Positions 22,415-31,312 of a DNA stretch of 36,049 nucleotides are shown piece by piece. Where the stretch lies: the IMG/VR virus record IMGVR_UViG_3300030098_003451, positions 1 through 36,049 of that record; one strand, 5' to 3'. The position numbers and the translations under genes are program-made. Below the pieces are notes generated by a model. The model was not told the origin of the DNA and did no database searches. It worked only from the letters and a program-made list of their open reading frames with translations. Every line of letters begins with the position of its first letter. Within the stretch, counting starts at the first letter, position 1. The DNA comes from a virus.

Positions 22415-23191
22415 TTGAAAATAATTGAAAGATTATACCAGAGAAAGAAAAGAAAGTTTAAGATCTACACAAAAGATGAGTTCGATAAAGAAAAAAAGCC
22501 ATATATCTACTGGAAAGAAGCAGAAACAGGTGATTATGCTATTACTGATGATAATTATGTCATGGAATGCCTTTCTAAAAGGGAATATACTGATAAGAAT
22601 GGCAATATTAAGACATTTATCAAGCTTTCAGGAGGTGTAGGCTGGGATAATATGGCTTCTAAGATAAACTTTGAGCTGAATGATGCGTATAAAACCTATA
22701 CTAAGACAAATCCAGCTAAGAGTTGGGAAGATGTTGAGATTACATCTACAAGAGGCAAGAATACTGTAGATATATACGCCAATATGTTATTAAACGGTAA
22801 TGTAAACTTTAAAACACTTGGTAATGTGTATAGACCTAAGGATAAGATACCAGAAGCTACAGTACGCAGGTTTTTAAAAAACAAGAGGGTGAAAATGGAA
22901 GTTGAAAAGAAAGTAAGGGAGATACTGGGAGAGAAGTCTATCAACAAAGAATTTGCTGTAGATAACCTCATAAGAGCGTTGAGTATGGCTGAACATAAAG
23001 GAGACGTGGGTAATTTCTTAAAAGCTAACGATCAAATCATGGATTTACTGGAAATGAAGCCTAATAAGGCAATTACTACAGATACAGTAGAGTTAATAGA
23101 CACTAAGAAGATATTAGACCAGATTACGCAAGAAGAAGAAAAGAAATTAGTCATGCAGCGGAAGGAAGAAGTCAATGAACGAGCAGATTGA
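22415..23191 (+). CDS. terS: Putative terminase small subunit
   Basis: 258 residues from a TTG with GGTGGAG six bases upstream. The N-terminal half is beta-rich and lysine-rich. The C-terminal half carries PEATVRRFLKNKRVKMEVEKK, then AVDNLIRALSMAEHKGDVGNFLKANDQIMDLLEMKPNK (residues about 150-225), the pattern of small terminase subunits of this phage group. These recognise the packaging site and regulate the large subunit. It comes just before the large subunit, separated by two micro genes. The N-terminal part does not show an obvious helix-turn-helix, so the call rests on the C-terminal pattern and position. Confidence 0.65.
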   Translation: MKIIERLYQRKKRKFKIYTKDEFDKEKKPYIYWKEAETGDYAITDDNYVMECLSKREYTDKNGNIKTFIKLSGGVGWDNMASKINFELNDAYKTYTKTNPAKSWEDVEITSTRGKNTVDIYANMLLNGNVNFKTLGNVYRPKDKIPEATVRRFLKNKRVKMEVEKKVREILGEKSINKEFAVDNLIRALSMAEHKGDVGNFLKANDQIMDLLEMKPNKAITTDTVELIDTKKILDQITQEEEKKLVMQRKEEVNERAD

Positions 23192-23357
23192 AGACCATGG
23201 CTTAGAACAAAAGCTTGAGATAGCTATCAGTGCTTTACATGTGATAGCCGTTATGGGTGAGATGGAATCTAAGCAAGTTTCTGACATAGCAATGGATGCA
23301 TTACGGGAAATGGAAACATATGGCTTACTTTATGAGCTATTCGATACTGAGGAATAG
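23175..23357 (+). CDS. 60-residue acidic helical protein
   Basis: Starts MNEQIEDHGLEQKLEIAISAL with AAGGAAG upstream inside the previous gene, which it overlaps by 17 bases. It is a helical bundle-like sequence (HVIAVMGEMESKQVSDIAMDAL) ending LFDTEE. Its position between the terminase subunits suggests a packaging accessory role, but no family is recognised. Confidence 0.65.
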   Translation: MNEQIEDHGLEQKLEIAISALHVIAVMGEMESKQVSDIAMDALREMETYGLLYELFDTEE

Positions 23358-23363
23358 CCTATA

Positions 23364-23516
23364 TTGTTTAAGAATTGCCCCGTAATCGAAAATATATGTC
23401 CTTATGCAGGTGTATATAAGGGTATACTTCATTGCGGCTTAGAAAAGGGCAATATCGAACAAACAAAAATAATAAATATTACTAAATGTCCCAAGAAACC
23501 AAAAAAGCGTAGGTAG
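23364..23516 (+). CDS. 50-residue four-cysteine protein
   Basis: TTG start nine bases after GAGGAA, six bases after the previous stop. Cysteines at 5, 12, 24 and 42 (NCPVIENICPYAG, ILHCG, TKCPKK) could bind one zinc or form disulfides, and the tail is basic (KKPKKRR). The large terminase starts one base after its stop, which supports coupled translation. Role unknown; a packaging or DNA-contact helper is possible. Confidence 0.6.
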   Translation: MFKNCPVIENICPYAGVYKGILHCGLEKGNIEQTKIINITKCPKKPKKRR

Positions 23517-23517
23517 T

Positions 23518-24996
23518 TTGACTAAGAGTACAAGAGAATTACAGGCTAAACTAGCAAGTAACATGATTTTATTTGGAAAGATCATAAGTCCAAACATGTT
23601 TTCTGTTGCATCTCCTGATTTTCACTACCAAATAGCAGATGTACTAATGGATAGTGATTCTAAGCAGGTTAATATAATAGCTCCTCGTGGTCATGCTAAG
23701 TCATCTATCGTTGGTGGTGTATATCCACTATATCATATACTACATCATGAGGGTAAAAAACTTATTGTTCTAGTTTCTAGAACTCAAGACCATGCTATTA
23801 AGCTATTAGGAACTATTAAAGATACTCTTGATTACAGCCAAGAGCTAAGAGCTATATATGGATACTGGGGTCAGCATAGTGCAAAAACATGGTCTAAGTC
23901 TGAGGTAGAATTAAAAGACGGCAGTATGATAATATGCAAAGGTACTGGTCAACAACTTCGTGGTATTAAAGTTGGTAGCCAAAGACCTACACTAATTATA
24001 GTTGATGACCCTGAGGATGAGAACAATACTAAAACAGCAGAGGCTATGGAGCAAAACCTACGATGGTTACTTCAGAGTGCTGTTCCCTCACTCGATCCAA
24101 TAAGAGGCAAGATAGCAGTTATTGGTACACCACAGCATCAAAGATGTTTAGTGGAGATATTAAAAGAAATGGAAGGTTGGAATAACATGCATTTTTCTCC
24201 AGATATGGATAGAGAGATAGCATTATGGGAAGAATGGCAGCCTATAGAAAAATTAAAAAAGAAAAAAAGAGAACTAGAGTCTATTGCAAGGGTATCCGTA
24301 TTCTACAGAGAGTACTTATGTCAAATCATTGGAGATGAAGACCAGTTATTTAATGAGAAGTATTTTAAGTATCATAAATATGAACTGTCTATTGATAATG
24401 ATAATCGTCACTACTTAGTGAGTGACCAAAAGAAGATACCTGTAAATGTATTCATGGGCGTAGACCCTGCATCCTCAATAAAAAAGACAGCTGATTACTC
24501 GGTTATTATGCCAATCGCTGTTGATCAAGATAATAATAGGTATGTATTACCTTATTACCGCAAACGTGCTACGCCTATGAATCTAGCAGAGAGTATTATC
24601 CAGTATTTTAAAATGTATAAACCATCTAAGGTACGCATTGAAAGTGTTGGCTATCAGGAAATGCTTAGAGAATACCTCAGGCAAAGATGTGAAGAAGAAA
24701 AGATATTTATATCTGGGCTTGAAATAAAAGAATCACCTCGTACTTCTAAATCTTCTAGGCTAGAAACAATGGAGCCATACTTCGCTCAAGGTAAGATGCA
24801 TATGAAGAAAGATATGTTAGAGCTTAAAGATGAGCTTTTATTATATCCACGTGGTAAGCATGACGATTTATTAGATGGGATGTTCTATGCAATGAAGGGC
24901 ATGTATAAGCCATCTCACCTTAGTAATGACGAAAATAAGACCAATATAACTACAAAAAGTAAACTTTTTAATAAAAATAGTTGGAAAGTAGTATGA
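23518..24996 (+). CDS. terL: Terminase large subunit (packaging ATPase-nuclease)
   Basis: 492 residues from a TTG. The ATPase domain shows Walker A APRGHAKSS at 55-63, Walker B TLIIVDDPEDE at 158-168 and the coupling motif GTPQH at 203-207. The RNase H-like nuclease domain shows VFMGVDPASS with D316, RIESVG with E375, and GKHDDLLDG with D449/D450. All key residues are present and length is normal. The enzyme translocates DNA into the procapsid through the portal and cuts concatemers. The next gene is the portal, the usual order. Confidence is high. Confidence 0.95.
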   Translation: MTKSTRELQAKLASNMILFGKIISPNMFSVASPDFHYQIADVLMDSDSKQVNIIAPRGHAKSSIVGGVYPLYHILHHEGKKLIVLVSRTQDHAIKLLGTIKDTLDYSQELRAIYGYWGQHSAKTWSKSEVELKDGSMIICKGTGQQLRGIKVGSQRPTLIIVDDPEDENNTKTAEAMEQNLRWLLQSAVPSLDPIRGKIAVIGTPQHQRCLVEILKEMEGWNNMHFSPDMDREIALWEEWQPIEKLKKKKRELESIARVSVFYREYLCQIIGDEDQLFNEKYFKYHKYELSIDNDNRHYLVSDQKKIPVNVFMGVDPASSIKKTADYSVIMPIAVDQDNNRYVLPYYRKRATPMNLAESIIQYFKMYKPSKVRIESVGYQEMLREYLRQRCEEEKIFISGLEIKESPRTSKSSRLETMEPYFAQGKMHMKKDMLELKDELLLYPRGKHDDLLDGMFYAMKGMYKPSHLSNDENKTNITTKSKLFNKNSWKVV

Positions 24997-25034
24997 ATTA
25001 TGGAACTTAAAGTGTTACTTTACGTTAAAGGGAT

Positions 25035-25055
25035 TAATGCGTTAGCTACGCATTA
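25035..25055. other. Small stem-loop between terminase and portal
   Basis: TAATGCG-TTAGCTA-CGCATTA, seven pairs with a seven-base loop, 14 bases before the portal start. No T-run follows, so it is more likely an RNA processing or translation-control site than a terminator. Confidence 0.5.
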
Positions 25056-25069
25056 TACATAATTATTAT

Positions 25070-27079
25070 ATGCATAAGATAACAGAAACCGTCCAAAAGA
25101 CTCATGATCTCCTTCGTGAGTATTCTGCTGCTAGGCAGAATTGGGCGACTCAAGCTGTAGAAGATAACGAGTTTAGAAACGGTAAACAATGGACTGATGA
25201 TGAAGCTACAGCTTTAAAGCAACGTTCACAGCAACCTATAGTTGTGAATGTTGTTTATTCTGCAGTAGAGCAAGCAAAAGCAATGCTCACATCTAATAAG
25301 CCTAAGTTTCAATCCACAGGTAGAGAAACAAGTGATAATAAAGTAGGACGAATGTTCTCAGATATTATGGCTTATATATGGGATATCTCAAACGGGAATG
25401 TAGAATTGAAACAAGCTATTGATGATTACTATGTAAAGGGTATGGGAGTTATGATGGCTTATGTTGACCCAGATGCTGATTTTGGTTCTGGTGAGGTAAA
25501 GCTACAATCAATAGACCCTATTGAAGTGTTTATAGACCCTACATCTAAAGACCCTTTCTGCAGAGATGCTAGCAATATTATAGTTGCAAAGATAGTCTCT
25601 GAAGATGCATTACTTAAGTCTTATCCAGAGTATGCTGATATGATTAAAGAGTGTACTGAGACAAGTTATATCAATACTCCAGCAGAATCTCGATATGGTA
25701 CAGAATCCCAACAAGTAACTCTACAAAGAAATATCACAGGCTCTACAATTTCTGGTGAGCGTGAATTAGAGTTAATGGAACGTTATTATAAAGAATTTAT
25801 GCCTTATCATAAGGTTTATGACCCTTATCAGGATAAGATGTCAGTAATGGATCCAGAAGAGTATGCTGAGTATAGTCAATCTCCTGCAGTATTACTTACA
25901 TCTCCGTTAGGCGAAGAAATATTAACAGATGATGAATCTGTAAAGCAGTATATGCAAATGCATGAAGAGATGGGTGACAAGTTTCATTTGATGATAGACC
26001 CAGCTACTAATCAGCAAGTTCCTATGGCAGGAGAAGAACATGCTGGTTCAGTACCTAATTCTACTGTAAATATTGATATCATAACAAAAGAACATCTTAT
26101 CCAAGATAATAAAATTATGGTTAATGATATTGAGATATGCCAGATACATCAATGTGTATCTATTGGTGATAAAGAATTATTTAAAGTTGTGCTACCTATA
26201 GAAGAATATCCTATCGTACCCATTATGAATGGTTGGAATAGAAATCCATATCCAATGAGTGATGTTAGGTTAGTTAAAGGACTGCAAGAGTATATAAATA
26301 AGATACGGTCTCTAATCATAGCTCATGCTTCAACTTCTACAAATACAAAATTATTAATACCACGTGGAGCTATTGATAAAAGACAATTAGAAGAGGACTG
26401 GGGTAAAGCAGGAACAGCAGTTATAGAATTTGACCCTGAACTGGGAACACCTATCGTTGCAGGGCCTGTACCTCTACCTAATGAGTTGTATAAAAATGAA
26501 GCTGATGCTAGAGCAGATATTGAAAGGATACTTGGTATCTATGCATTGATGCAGGGGGATCAAGGCAGTGCTCCACAAACCTTTAAAGGAACTGTTGCTT
26601 TAGATGAATTTGGACAAAGAAGGATAAAGTCGAAGCGTGATGATATAGAAGAAGGAATTAATCAATTAGCAAAAGTTGTGGTAGGCTTAATACAGTATGT
26701 ATATAGAGATGAAAAAATTATCAGGTTAATGCAACCTAACAATATGCCTAAAGAAATAGTAATGAACTCTCCAGTATACGATAAAGTTGGGAATTATACA
26801 GGCAAGATTAATGACATTACAATTGGTAAGTACGATGTAATAGTGCTATCTGGTTCAACATTGCCATCAAATAGATGGGCTAGGTTTGAATACTATATGC
26901 AATTATTTCAATCAGGTCTAATAGACCAAATAGAAGTATTAAAGCAGACAGACGTTGCAGATATGGAAGGTGTCCTTGAAAGATCTGGTCAGATGCAACA
27001 GCTACAGGGACAAGTACAGGCACAACAAGAAAAAATTAAAAGGCGATCTACAAACAGCTCAGAGAGAGTCTTTGCATGA
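25070..27079 (+). CDS. Portal protein, P22-type
   Basis: 669 residues in frame. The N-terminal region (NEFRNGKQWTDDE, QPIVVNVVYSAVEQAKAML) and the core (YYVKGMGVMMAYVDPD, LQSIDPIEVFIDPTS, then QEYINKIRSLIIAHAST) match the P22-like portal family. The portal is the dodecameric ring at one vertex through which DNA is packed and ejected. The zero-frame end (RRSTNSSERVFA) is abrupt, while the +1 frame continues as a long coiled coil typical of this family. A frameshift near 27040 therefore probably yields a protein of about 733 residues, close to P22 gp1. Otherwise the short form is a truncated mutant or a sequence error. Confidence 0.9.
   Translation: MHKITETVQKTHDLLREYSAARQNWATQAVEDNEFRNGKQWTDDEATALKQRSQQPIVVNVVYSAVEQAKAMLTSNKPKFQSTGRETSDNKVGRMFSDIMAYIWDISNGNVELKQAIDDYYVKGMGVMMAYVDPDADFGSGEVKLQSIDPIEVFIDPTSKDPFCRDASNIIVAKIVSEDALLKSYPEYADMIKECTETSYINTPAESRYGTESQQVTLQRNITGSTISGERELELMERYYKEFMPYHKVYDPYQDKMSVMDPEEYAEYSQSPAVLLTSPLGEEILTDDESVKQYMQMHEEMGDKFHLMIDPATNQQVPMAGEEHAGSVPNSTVNIDIITKEHLIQDNKIMVNDIEICQIHQCVSIGDKELFKVVLPIEEYPIVPIMNGWNRNPYPMSDVRLVKGLQEYINKIRSLIIAHASTSTNTKLLIPRGAIDKRQLEEDWGKAGTAVIEFDPELGTPIVAGPVPLPNELYKNEADARADIERILGIYALMQGDQGSAPQTFKGTVALDEFGQRRIKSKRDDIEEGINQLAKVVVGLIQYVYRDEKIIRLMQPNNMPKEIVMNSPVYDKVGNYTGKINDITIGKYDVIVLSGSTLPSNRWARFEYYMQLFQSGLIDQIEVLKQTDVADMEGVLERSGQMQQLQGQVQAQQEKIKRRSTNSSERVFA
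27038..27044 (+). other. Putative +1 frameshift site AAA AGG C
   Basis: In portal frame the codons are ATT AAA AGG CGA. A tRNA-Lys on AAA can re-pair one base forward on AAAA while AGG waits, after which GGC is read in the +1 frame. This is the same logic as the Ty1 site CUU AGG C. Confidence 0.5.
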
Positions 27080-27272
27080 CCGTAAGCGTGTAGAAGTAAA
27101 AGAGTTTGAAAAGAAGCTAGCAAAAGCTGAAGCAAAAGTTGAAATGGCTCAGAAACTCTACACTACACGTTTAGCCGATGAACTGAAAATGGCTAAAGAA
27201 GAAGTAGAGCCACAAGCAGATAATCAGCAAAGAAAAATGAATGAAGAGCTACTAAGCATAGAGGATGAGTAA
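27042..27272 (+). CDS. Trans-frame coiled-coil extension of the portal
   Basis: 76 codons read in the +1 frame relative to the portal: GDLQTAQRESLHDRKRVEV, then EFEKKLAKAEAKVEMAQK, ending LLSIEDE. Heptad-like, charged and continuous in sense with the portal's QLQGQVQAQQEKIK. No ribosome site or suitable ATG begins this segment. The frame also has an ATG at 26955, but that part overlaps conserved portal sequence and is unlikely to be used. The stop overlaps the next ATG (TAATG), so ribosomes arriving in this frame would feed the following gene. Confidence 0.7.
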   Translation, partial: GDLQTAQRESLHDRKRVEVKEFEKKLAKAEAKVEMAQKLYTTRLADELKMAKEEVEPQADNQQRKMNEELLSIEDE

Positions 27273-28174
27273 TGGCTATTCCAGATAGTTTTAGAGAAAG
27301 ACAAGAAGATTTACAGAGAAACGCTAATATTGCTGCAGCAAGAATGAATCCAGATAATAGGATGAATGCACAAAATGCCCTTAAGAATTTTGGTTCAAAT
27401 GTTTTTGGTGGAATAAAAAATGCCTTAGGGCGATTGGGAAGAGACCCTAATGTTGGTAGGCAAAAATTTGGTACATCTGCTTTACAACAAGCTATGAGAC
27501 AGCAAGAAGTTGGTAATTTGAAACCCCAAGCAAAAGAGTTATTAGATTACTATTCAGCAAATGATACTAACGAGTTACAACGCCAACGAGAGTTAATGAA
27601 TAGAGGGATACATGGTGATTATGGAGTTAATAGATTAGCTAGTCCATATTTTACTGATGCAACTACTAAAACAGTGGCTTCTGGTGTAGACGGGCCTCCT
27701 GTGAGTGTTGGAGAAGGGAATATAAGTGCTAATGTAGCAGATGGTGATGTTTCTGGAGTAGAAAACAGATTATCTTTAGATAGGATGATGGAAGACCCTT
27801 CATCATTAAATGAAGAAGGAATTAAAAGTTTACAAACTGCATTAAATAGTGCAGGATTCCGAGACATGTATGGAAATATGTTAGCAGTTGATGGTGGAAT
27901 GGGGCCATTGACCACTTCGGCAATGCAAAGATATAGAGAGCAATTTGGACAAGGTCAGGACGTTCCAGTTGAAGGATTACAAGATGATCGTCAATATACC
28001 GTTGGTAATCCTGAGTTAGATTCACCACTCCAAGCTCCAGAATTTGGAATGATAGATAAACTAAATCAAGATGTTTTAGGAGCAGATTGGTTTGATGAGA
28101 CAGAAATAAATAATAATGAACCTCCACCAGATTTTTTATCAGAAGGTGGTAGGTCTTTTGAAGAGAATTATTAG
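27272..28174 (+). CDS. Virion protein with a peptidoglycan-binding domain
   Basis: 300 residues. The first 120 are basic, Gln/Asn-rich and helical (NAQNALKNFGSNVFGGIKNALGRLG). Residues about 180-226 (EEGIKSLQTALNSAGF, VDGGMGPLTTSAMQRYREQFG) fit the PG_binding_1 pattern, with the VDGxxGPxT turn. The end is acidic and proline-rich. It lies between portal and scaffold, where structural or internal proteins sit, so it may be a virion component that anchors to cell wall during entry, or a lysis-related factor. No catalytic motif is seen. Confidence 0.7.
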   Translation: MAIPDSFRERQEDLQRNANIAAARMNPDNRMNAQNALKNFGSNVFGGIKNALGRLGRDPNVGRQKFGTSALQQAMRQQEVGNLKPQAKELLDYYSANDTNELQRQRELMNRGIHGDYGVNRLASPYFTDATTKTVASGVDGPPVSVGEGNISANVADGDVSGVENRLSLDRMMEDPSSLNEEGIKSLQTALNSAGFRDMYGNMLAVDGGMGPLTTSAMQRYREQFGQGQDVPVEGLQDDRQYTVGNPELDSPLQAPEFGMIDKLNQDVLGADWFDETEINNNEPPPDFLSEGGRSFEENY

Positions 28175-28248
28175 ATAATGATAAAGCATTTAAAATAAAA
28201 AATTGAGGAAGCGGTTGCTGGTATAACCAAATCGCAAAGGAAAAGAAA

Positions 28249-29085
28249 ATGGAAAACATAATAGAAGTGAGTAACGCTGATAGCCCACAGGTAGAAGAAG
28301 CTACTTATCAAGTAGAGCAGCCTCAGATACCTACGGATGAAGTGCCTGTAGAAAACATTACAGATGCTGTGGGAAATACAGTTACTCAAGAAGTACCTAG
28401 AGAAACTTCATCCAAAGACGACCCAAATCGTTTTGAGTATTGGCAATCACAGGCAGATAAAGCCAAGAGTGAGTTGAATGCCTTGAGACAAGAAGTCGAA
28501 TTATACCGACACCAAGGACAGAATACTGGACTCTCCAATGGGCAACCAGAAGCATACCCTCAAGAAGGATTGCAAGAGGATTCATTGAAGGAGCCTTCAG
28601 CACCTGAAAGACCAGTGAGCTATAACGAGATAGATGCTTATTCAGATCCAGATAGTGATTCGTTTAAGTATCGTTTAGCTAGAGATAAGTATCGAGATGA
28701 TTATATGGGCTATCTCAAAGAAAAAGATGAAGTAAGAGAAAATCAATTACAAGAGCAGTATCGCTATGAAATGGCAATGCAACAAGATAACATGATGAGA
28801 ACGCAAGCTCAGAGTCATGCTGTTAATTCTTACGGATGGGATAGCAACAAAGCTAATGACTTTGTGACATGGGCTAGTAATCCAGATAATCTTACTCTTG
28901 ATAATTTAGCTAAACTATTTGAGTTAAGGAGTAATCCAGACCCAGTAGTGCAACAACGCACAGAGCAAATGCAAAATCAAGCACAGCGATTAGCTGTTCC
29001 TAAACCTGCAGCAGTGCAGTCAGGAAAAGCTGAACAGCCACGTTCTGATGAGCAATTGTTTAGTGACGCATTACTTGGTAGGTGA
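28249..29085 (+). CDS. Putative scaffolding protein
   Basis: 278 residues, acidic at the start, Gln- and charge-rich throughout, with no cysteine. It contains helical coiled-coil stretches (ADKAKSELNALRQEVELYRH; KYRDDYMGYLKEKDEVRENQL) and ends with a compact basic-to-acidic segment (EQLFSDALLGR). Low complexity and position directly upstream of the capsid gene are typical of phage scaffolds, which guide procapsid assembly and leave. AAGGAAAAG precedes the ATG. The call rests on composition and order. Confidence 0.75.
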   Translation: MENIIEVSNADSPQVEEATYQVEQPQIPTDEVPVENITDAVGNTVTQEVPRETSSKDDPNRFEYWQSQADKAKSELNALRQEVELYRHQGQNTGLSNGQPEAYPQEGLQEDSLKEPSAPERPVSYNEIDAYSDPDSDSFKYRLARDKYRDDYMGYLKEKDEVRENQLQEQYRYEMAMQQDNMMRTQAQSHAVNSYGWDSNKANDFVTWASNPDNLTLDNLAKLFELRSNPDPVVQQRTEQMQNQAQRLAVPKPAAVQSGKAEQPRSDEQLFSDALLGR

Positions 29086-29120
29086 TTACTGTAAAAGCAA
29101 ACTAAAATAAGGAGTTACAA

Positions 29121-30467
29121 ATGGCAGCTACAGAAAAGCTACTACACGCTTCTAGTGTACTCTATACGGATAGACGGAATTTTTACGTAGATCCTCAGGT
29201 CACTAAGGAGCTATGGACAGACGTTGCCCCTTTTACTACAATGATTAGTAATCAGGAAATGCGAAAAGTCCCAGACCCAGTATTTAAGATGTTTGAACAT
29301 CGTAATCCTTGGGTAAAACAAGAGTTTAGGAATAATGCTGAAACAGTTACCCTAGCAGTTAATGGAACTGAAAGTGCAGCTCTAAATGTTAATGGTATAG
29401 TAGGATTAAATTCTACTTGCGATAGCAGTTGGTTAGGTCTCATAGTAGAGATATGGAACTCAGCAAGAGATTCTAAAAAAGCAACAGCTATGATTTCATC
29501 AATAGAAGATGCTGACGAAATTAAAGTCAAGATTATAAGTACTGAAAGTGGAAGTGATTATACTCTTGTTGCTGAAGATTGGTATATTGTGATCGGCAAT
29601 GCACATGGTGAAGGTAGTTCAGCTCCAGAAGCATGGGCAGACGAACTAGATGTTGTTTACAATTCTTGTCAGATTTTTAAAACACCTCTACAGGTTACTG
29701 GTAGTTTAGAAGCAGCAGTACTTCGTGGAGAGTCTTCAGAATTGGCTAGACTTCGTAGGCAAAAAGCTCAAGAGCATAAAATGCAGAAAGAAAAATCTTT
29801 CTTATTTGGCCAAAGAGTTGGTGGTACTGGTTTACAAGAAGCATCTTATGCAGCTGGTAATAACGATACAAATAATGATGAAACATTTGCAGATGGTGGA
29901 AGAACTGATTCTGATGGTAATCTTGTTAGGACTACTTACGGAATAGTATCCGCATTGGAGAAATATGGTGAATCTACATCTACACATGATGCGCAGAATG
30001 TATTCACCGTTGATGCTTCCTATGCATATGGAGACTTTGTAGACGATATGGAAAAAGTATTTCAGTACATTCCAGAAGCAGGTGTAAAGCGTGCTTTTGT
30101 AGGTGCTGGTGCTTTAGGCTACTGGTCTAAGATGGCTGGTGCTTCAGGATTAGCTGGCAATTCAGGTTGGACAGTTTCTCTTGGAGACATGAAGCGTGAT
30201 GCTCTCGGTTTTAACTACAGAGTACTTGAAACGCCTCACGGTATGTTGCAGTTGATTCCAACTCCAGCACTACGTGGGCCTTACAATAAGTACATGGCAG
30301 TTGTATCTGATGAGAATCTATTTCATGCAGTTTATCGTCCATCTGTATATCAGACAAACATTAAAACTGATAATGCCTTTGATGGTGTTAAAGATCAATA
30401 CATGTCTGATGAAGGTGTTGGTATACAGCTAATTGAAAGTCATCATCTGTTTAAAATCACAGCGTAA
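29121..30467 (+). CDS. Major capsid protein
   Basis: 448 residues with a strong AAGGAGT site. N-terminal arm (RNFYVDPQVTKELWTDVAPFTTM, interrupted here for length) and FKMFEHRNPWVKQEFR, then a long mixed alpha-beta body with KTPLQVTGSLEA, RRQKAQEHKMQKEKSFLFGQ and a late segment HGMLQLIPTPALRGPY, which resemble HK97-fold capsid subunits of marine podoviruses. Its position after the scaffold and before decoration and connector genes agrees. No protease gene is seen next to it. Fold assignment is by pattern, role by synteny. Confidence 0.85.
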   Translation: MAATEKLLHASSVLYTDRRNFYVDPQVTKELWTDVAPFTTMISNQEMRKVPDPVFKMFEHRNPWVKQEFRNNAETVTLAVNGTESAALNVNGIVGLNSTCDSSWLGLIVEIWNSARDSKKATAMISSIEDADEIKVKIISTESGSDYTLVAEDWYIVIGNAHGEGSSAPEAWADELDVVYNSCQIFKTPLQVTGSLEAAVLRGESSELARLRRQKAQEHKMQKEKSFLFGQRVGGTGLQEASYAAGNNDTNNDETFADGGRTDSDGNLVRTTYGIVSALEKYGESTSTHDAQNVFTVDASYAYGDFVDDMEKVFQYIPEAGVKRAFVGAGALGYWSKMAGASGLAGNSGWTVSLGDMKRDALGFNYRVLETPHGMLQLIPTPALRGPYNKYMAVVSDENLFHAVYRPSVYQTNIKTDNAFDGVKDQYMSDEGVGIQLIESHHLFKITA

Positions 30468-30478
30468 GGAGGCTAATT

Positions 30479-30907
30479 ATGGCTAGACCTTATATAGGTG
30501 GTTCACCTGCTAGTATTAAAGAAGTAACTGAAGCTGTTACATTAGTTGCTGCTGATCATGGGAAAATTATTCTTATGAATGCAGGAACGGATAATGTAGT
30601 TATAACCTTACCTGCATTAGCTAAAGGACTAGAGTTTACTTTTGTCCAAACAAAAGCTAGTGCTGGTTCTACTTGCAGAATAACACCCGTTGGTGGAAAA
30701 ATCATTGGGTATGTTAGTCAACAAGAAGGTGAAAATGCAGATGCTACTACAGCAGATGGATTAGTATCGGTTTTAGATGGTGCTGATGACAAATATGTTC
30801 AACTAGACAAAGCAACTGGTCACTTAGGCGATTATATTAAAATCGTTTGTGATGGCTCAGATTGGTATGTTATAGGTGGCATAGGCGAATTTAGTCACGA
30901 ATCATAA
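30479..30907 (+). CDS. Putative capsid decoration or head-fibre base protein
   Basis: 142 residues, almost entirely predicted beta strands (VTLVAADHGKIILMNAG, NVVITLPALAKGLEFTFVQ, YIKIVCDGSDWYVIGG). This is the layout of small head-decoration domains encoded directly after capsid genes. AAGGAGG lies six bases before the ATG. Eleven bases separate it from the capsid gene, so they are cotranscribed. An alternative is a small tail-fibre domain. The function is inferred from fold type and position. Confidence 0.6.
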   Translation: MARPYIGGSPASIKEVTEAVTLVAADHGKIILMNAGTDNVVITLPALAKGLEFTFVQTKASAGSTCRITPVGGKIIGYVSQQEGENADATTADGLVSVLDGADDKYVQLDKATGHLGDYIKIVCDGSDWYVIGGIGEFSHES

Positions 30908-30916
30908 ACTAAACGA

Positions 30917-30944
30917 ATTGTGGGGAGCTTTATGCTCCCCCAAT
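30917..30944 (+). terminator. Hairpin after the capsid genes
   Basis: ATTG-GGGGAGC-TTTAT-GCTCCCC-CAAT with a T-rich continuation (TTTC). It may partly terminate transcription after the highly expressed capsid and decoration genes. It lies eight bases after the stop of the decoration gene. Confidence 0.7.
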
Positions 30945-30956
30945 TTCGGAGTAAAT

Positions 30957-31043
30957 ATGAAGAAAAAAATTAAAAAGAAAAAGAAATCAACAACAATGTT
31001 TGAAGCTGTTATTGAAGCTTTAAAAAAACCTTTAAAAATTTAA
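30957..31043 (+). CDS. 28-residue lysine-rich micro protein
   Basis: Starts MKKKIKKKKKSTT and continues with a short amphipathic helix (FEAVIEALKKPLK). CGGAG lies five bases upstream of the ATG and its stop overlaps the next start (TAATG), so translation is likely. Highly basic peptides within structural operons may contact packaged DNA. No family recognised. Confidence 0.5.
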   Translation: MKKKIKKKKKSTTMFEAVIEALKKPLKI

Positions 31044-31312
31044 TGACTCAAACACAATTAATAGAACTAGTCAAACAACATCATCCAGAATTGGGTGAAG
31101 CTCAAATAAGAATATACTTAAATCAAGCCCTAGATGAGTTTTGCAGAAAGACTAGAATATTAAAAACTTTATATACATTTAATACTGCAGTAGATAAAAG
31201 ATATTATAGCATTAGTGATACAAGTATAATAGAGGTTACAAGAGTTGATTATGATAACTACAGGATACCAAGGTTAGTAGGTAGACCTGAAAAAATTGAT
31301 ACGGATATATAA
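31043..31312 (+). CDS. Head-tail connector (adaptor-like) protein, part 1
   Basis: 89 residues. QLIELVKQHHPELGEAQIRIYLNQALDEFCRKT is the typical N-terminal helical pattern of adaptor proteins that bind below the portal, followed by a YYSISDTSIIEVTRVDY beta segment. It overlaps both neighbours by TAATG. It looks like the N-terminal half of a gp4/gp8-type adaptor, with the next gene supplying the rest. Confidence 0.6.
   Translation: MTQTQLIELVKQHHPELGEAQIRIYLNQALDEFCRKTRILKTLYTFNTAVDKRYYSISDTSIIEVTRVDYDNYRIPRLVGRPEKIDTDI

Noticed and set aside
25000-25062. 20-codon ORF between terminase and portal
   Set aside because: No ribosome site and a hairpin covers its second half; too short to support.
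26955-27041. Independent gene starting at the ATG at 26955 in the +1 frame of the portal
   Set aside because: The first 29 codons overlap conserved portal sequence and no ribosome site is seen; a frameshift explains the second half better.
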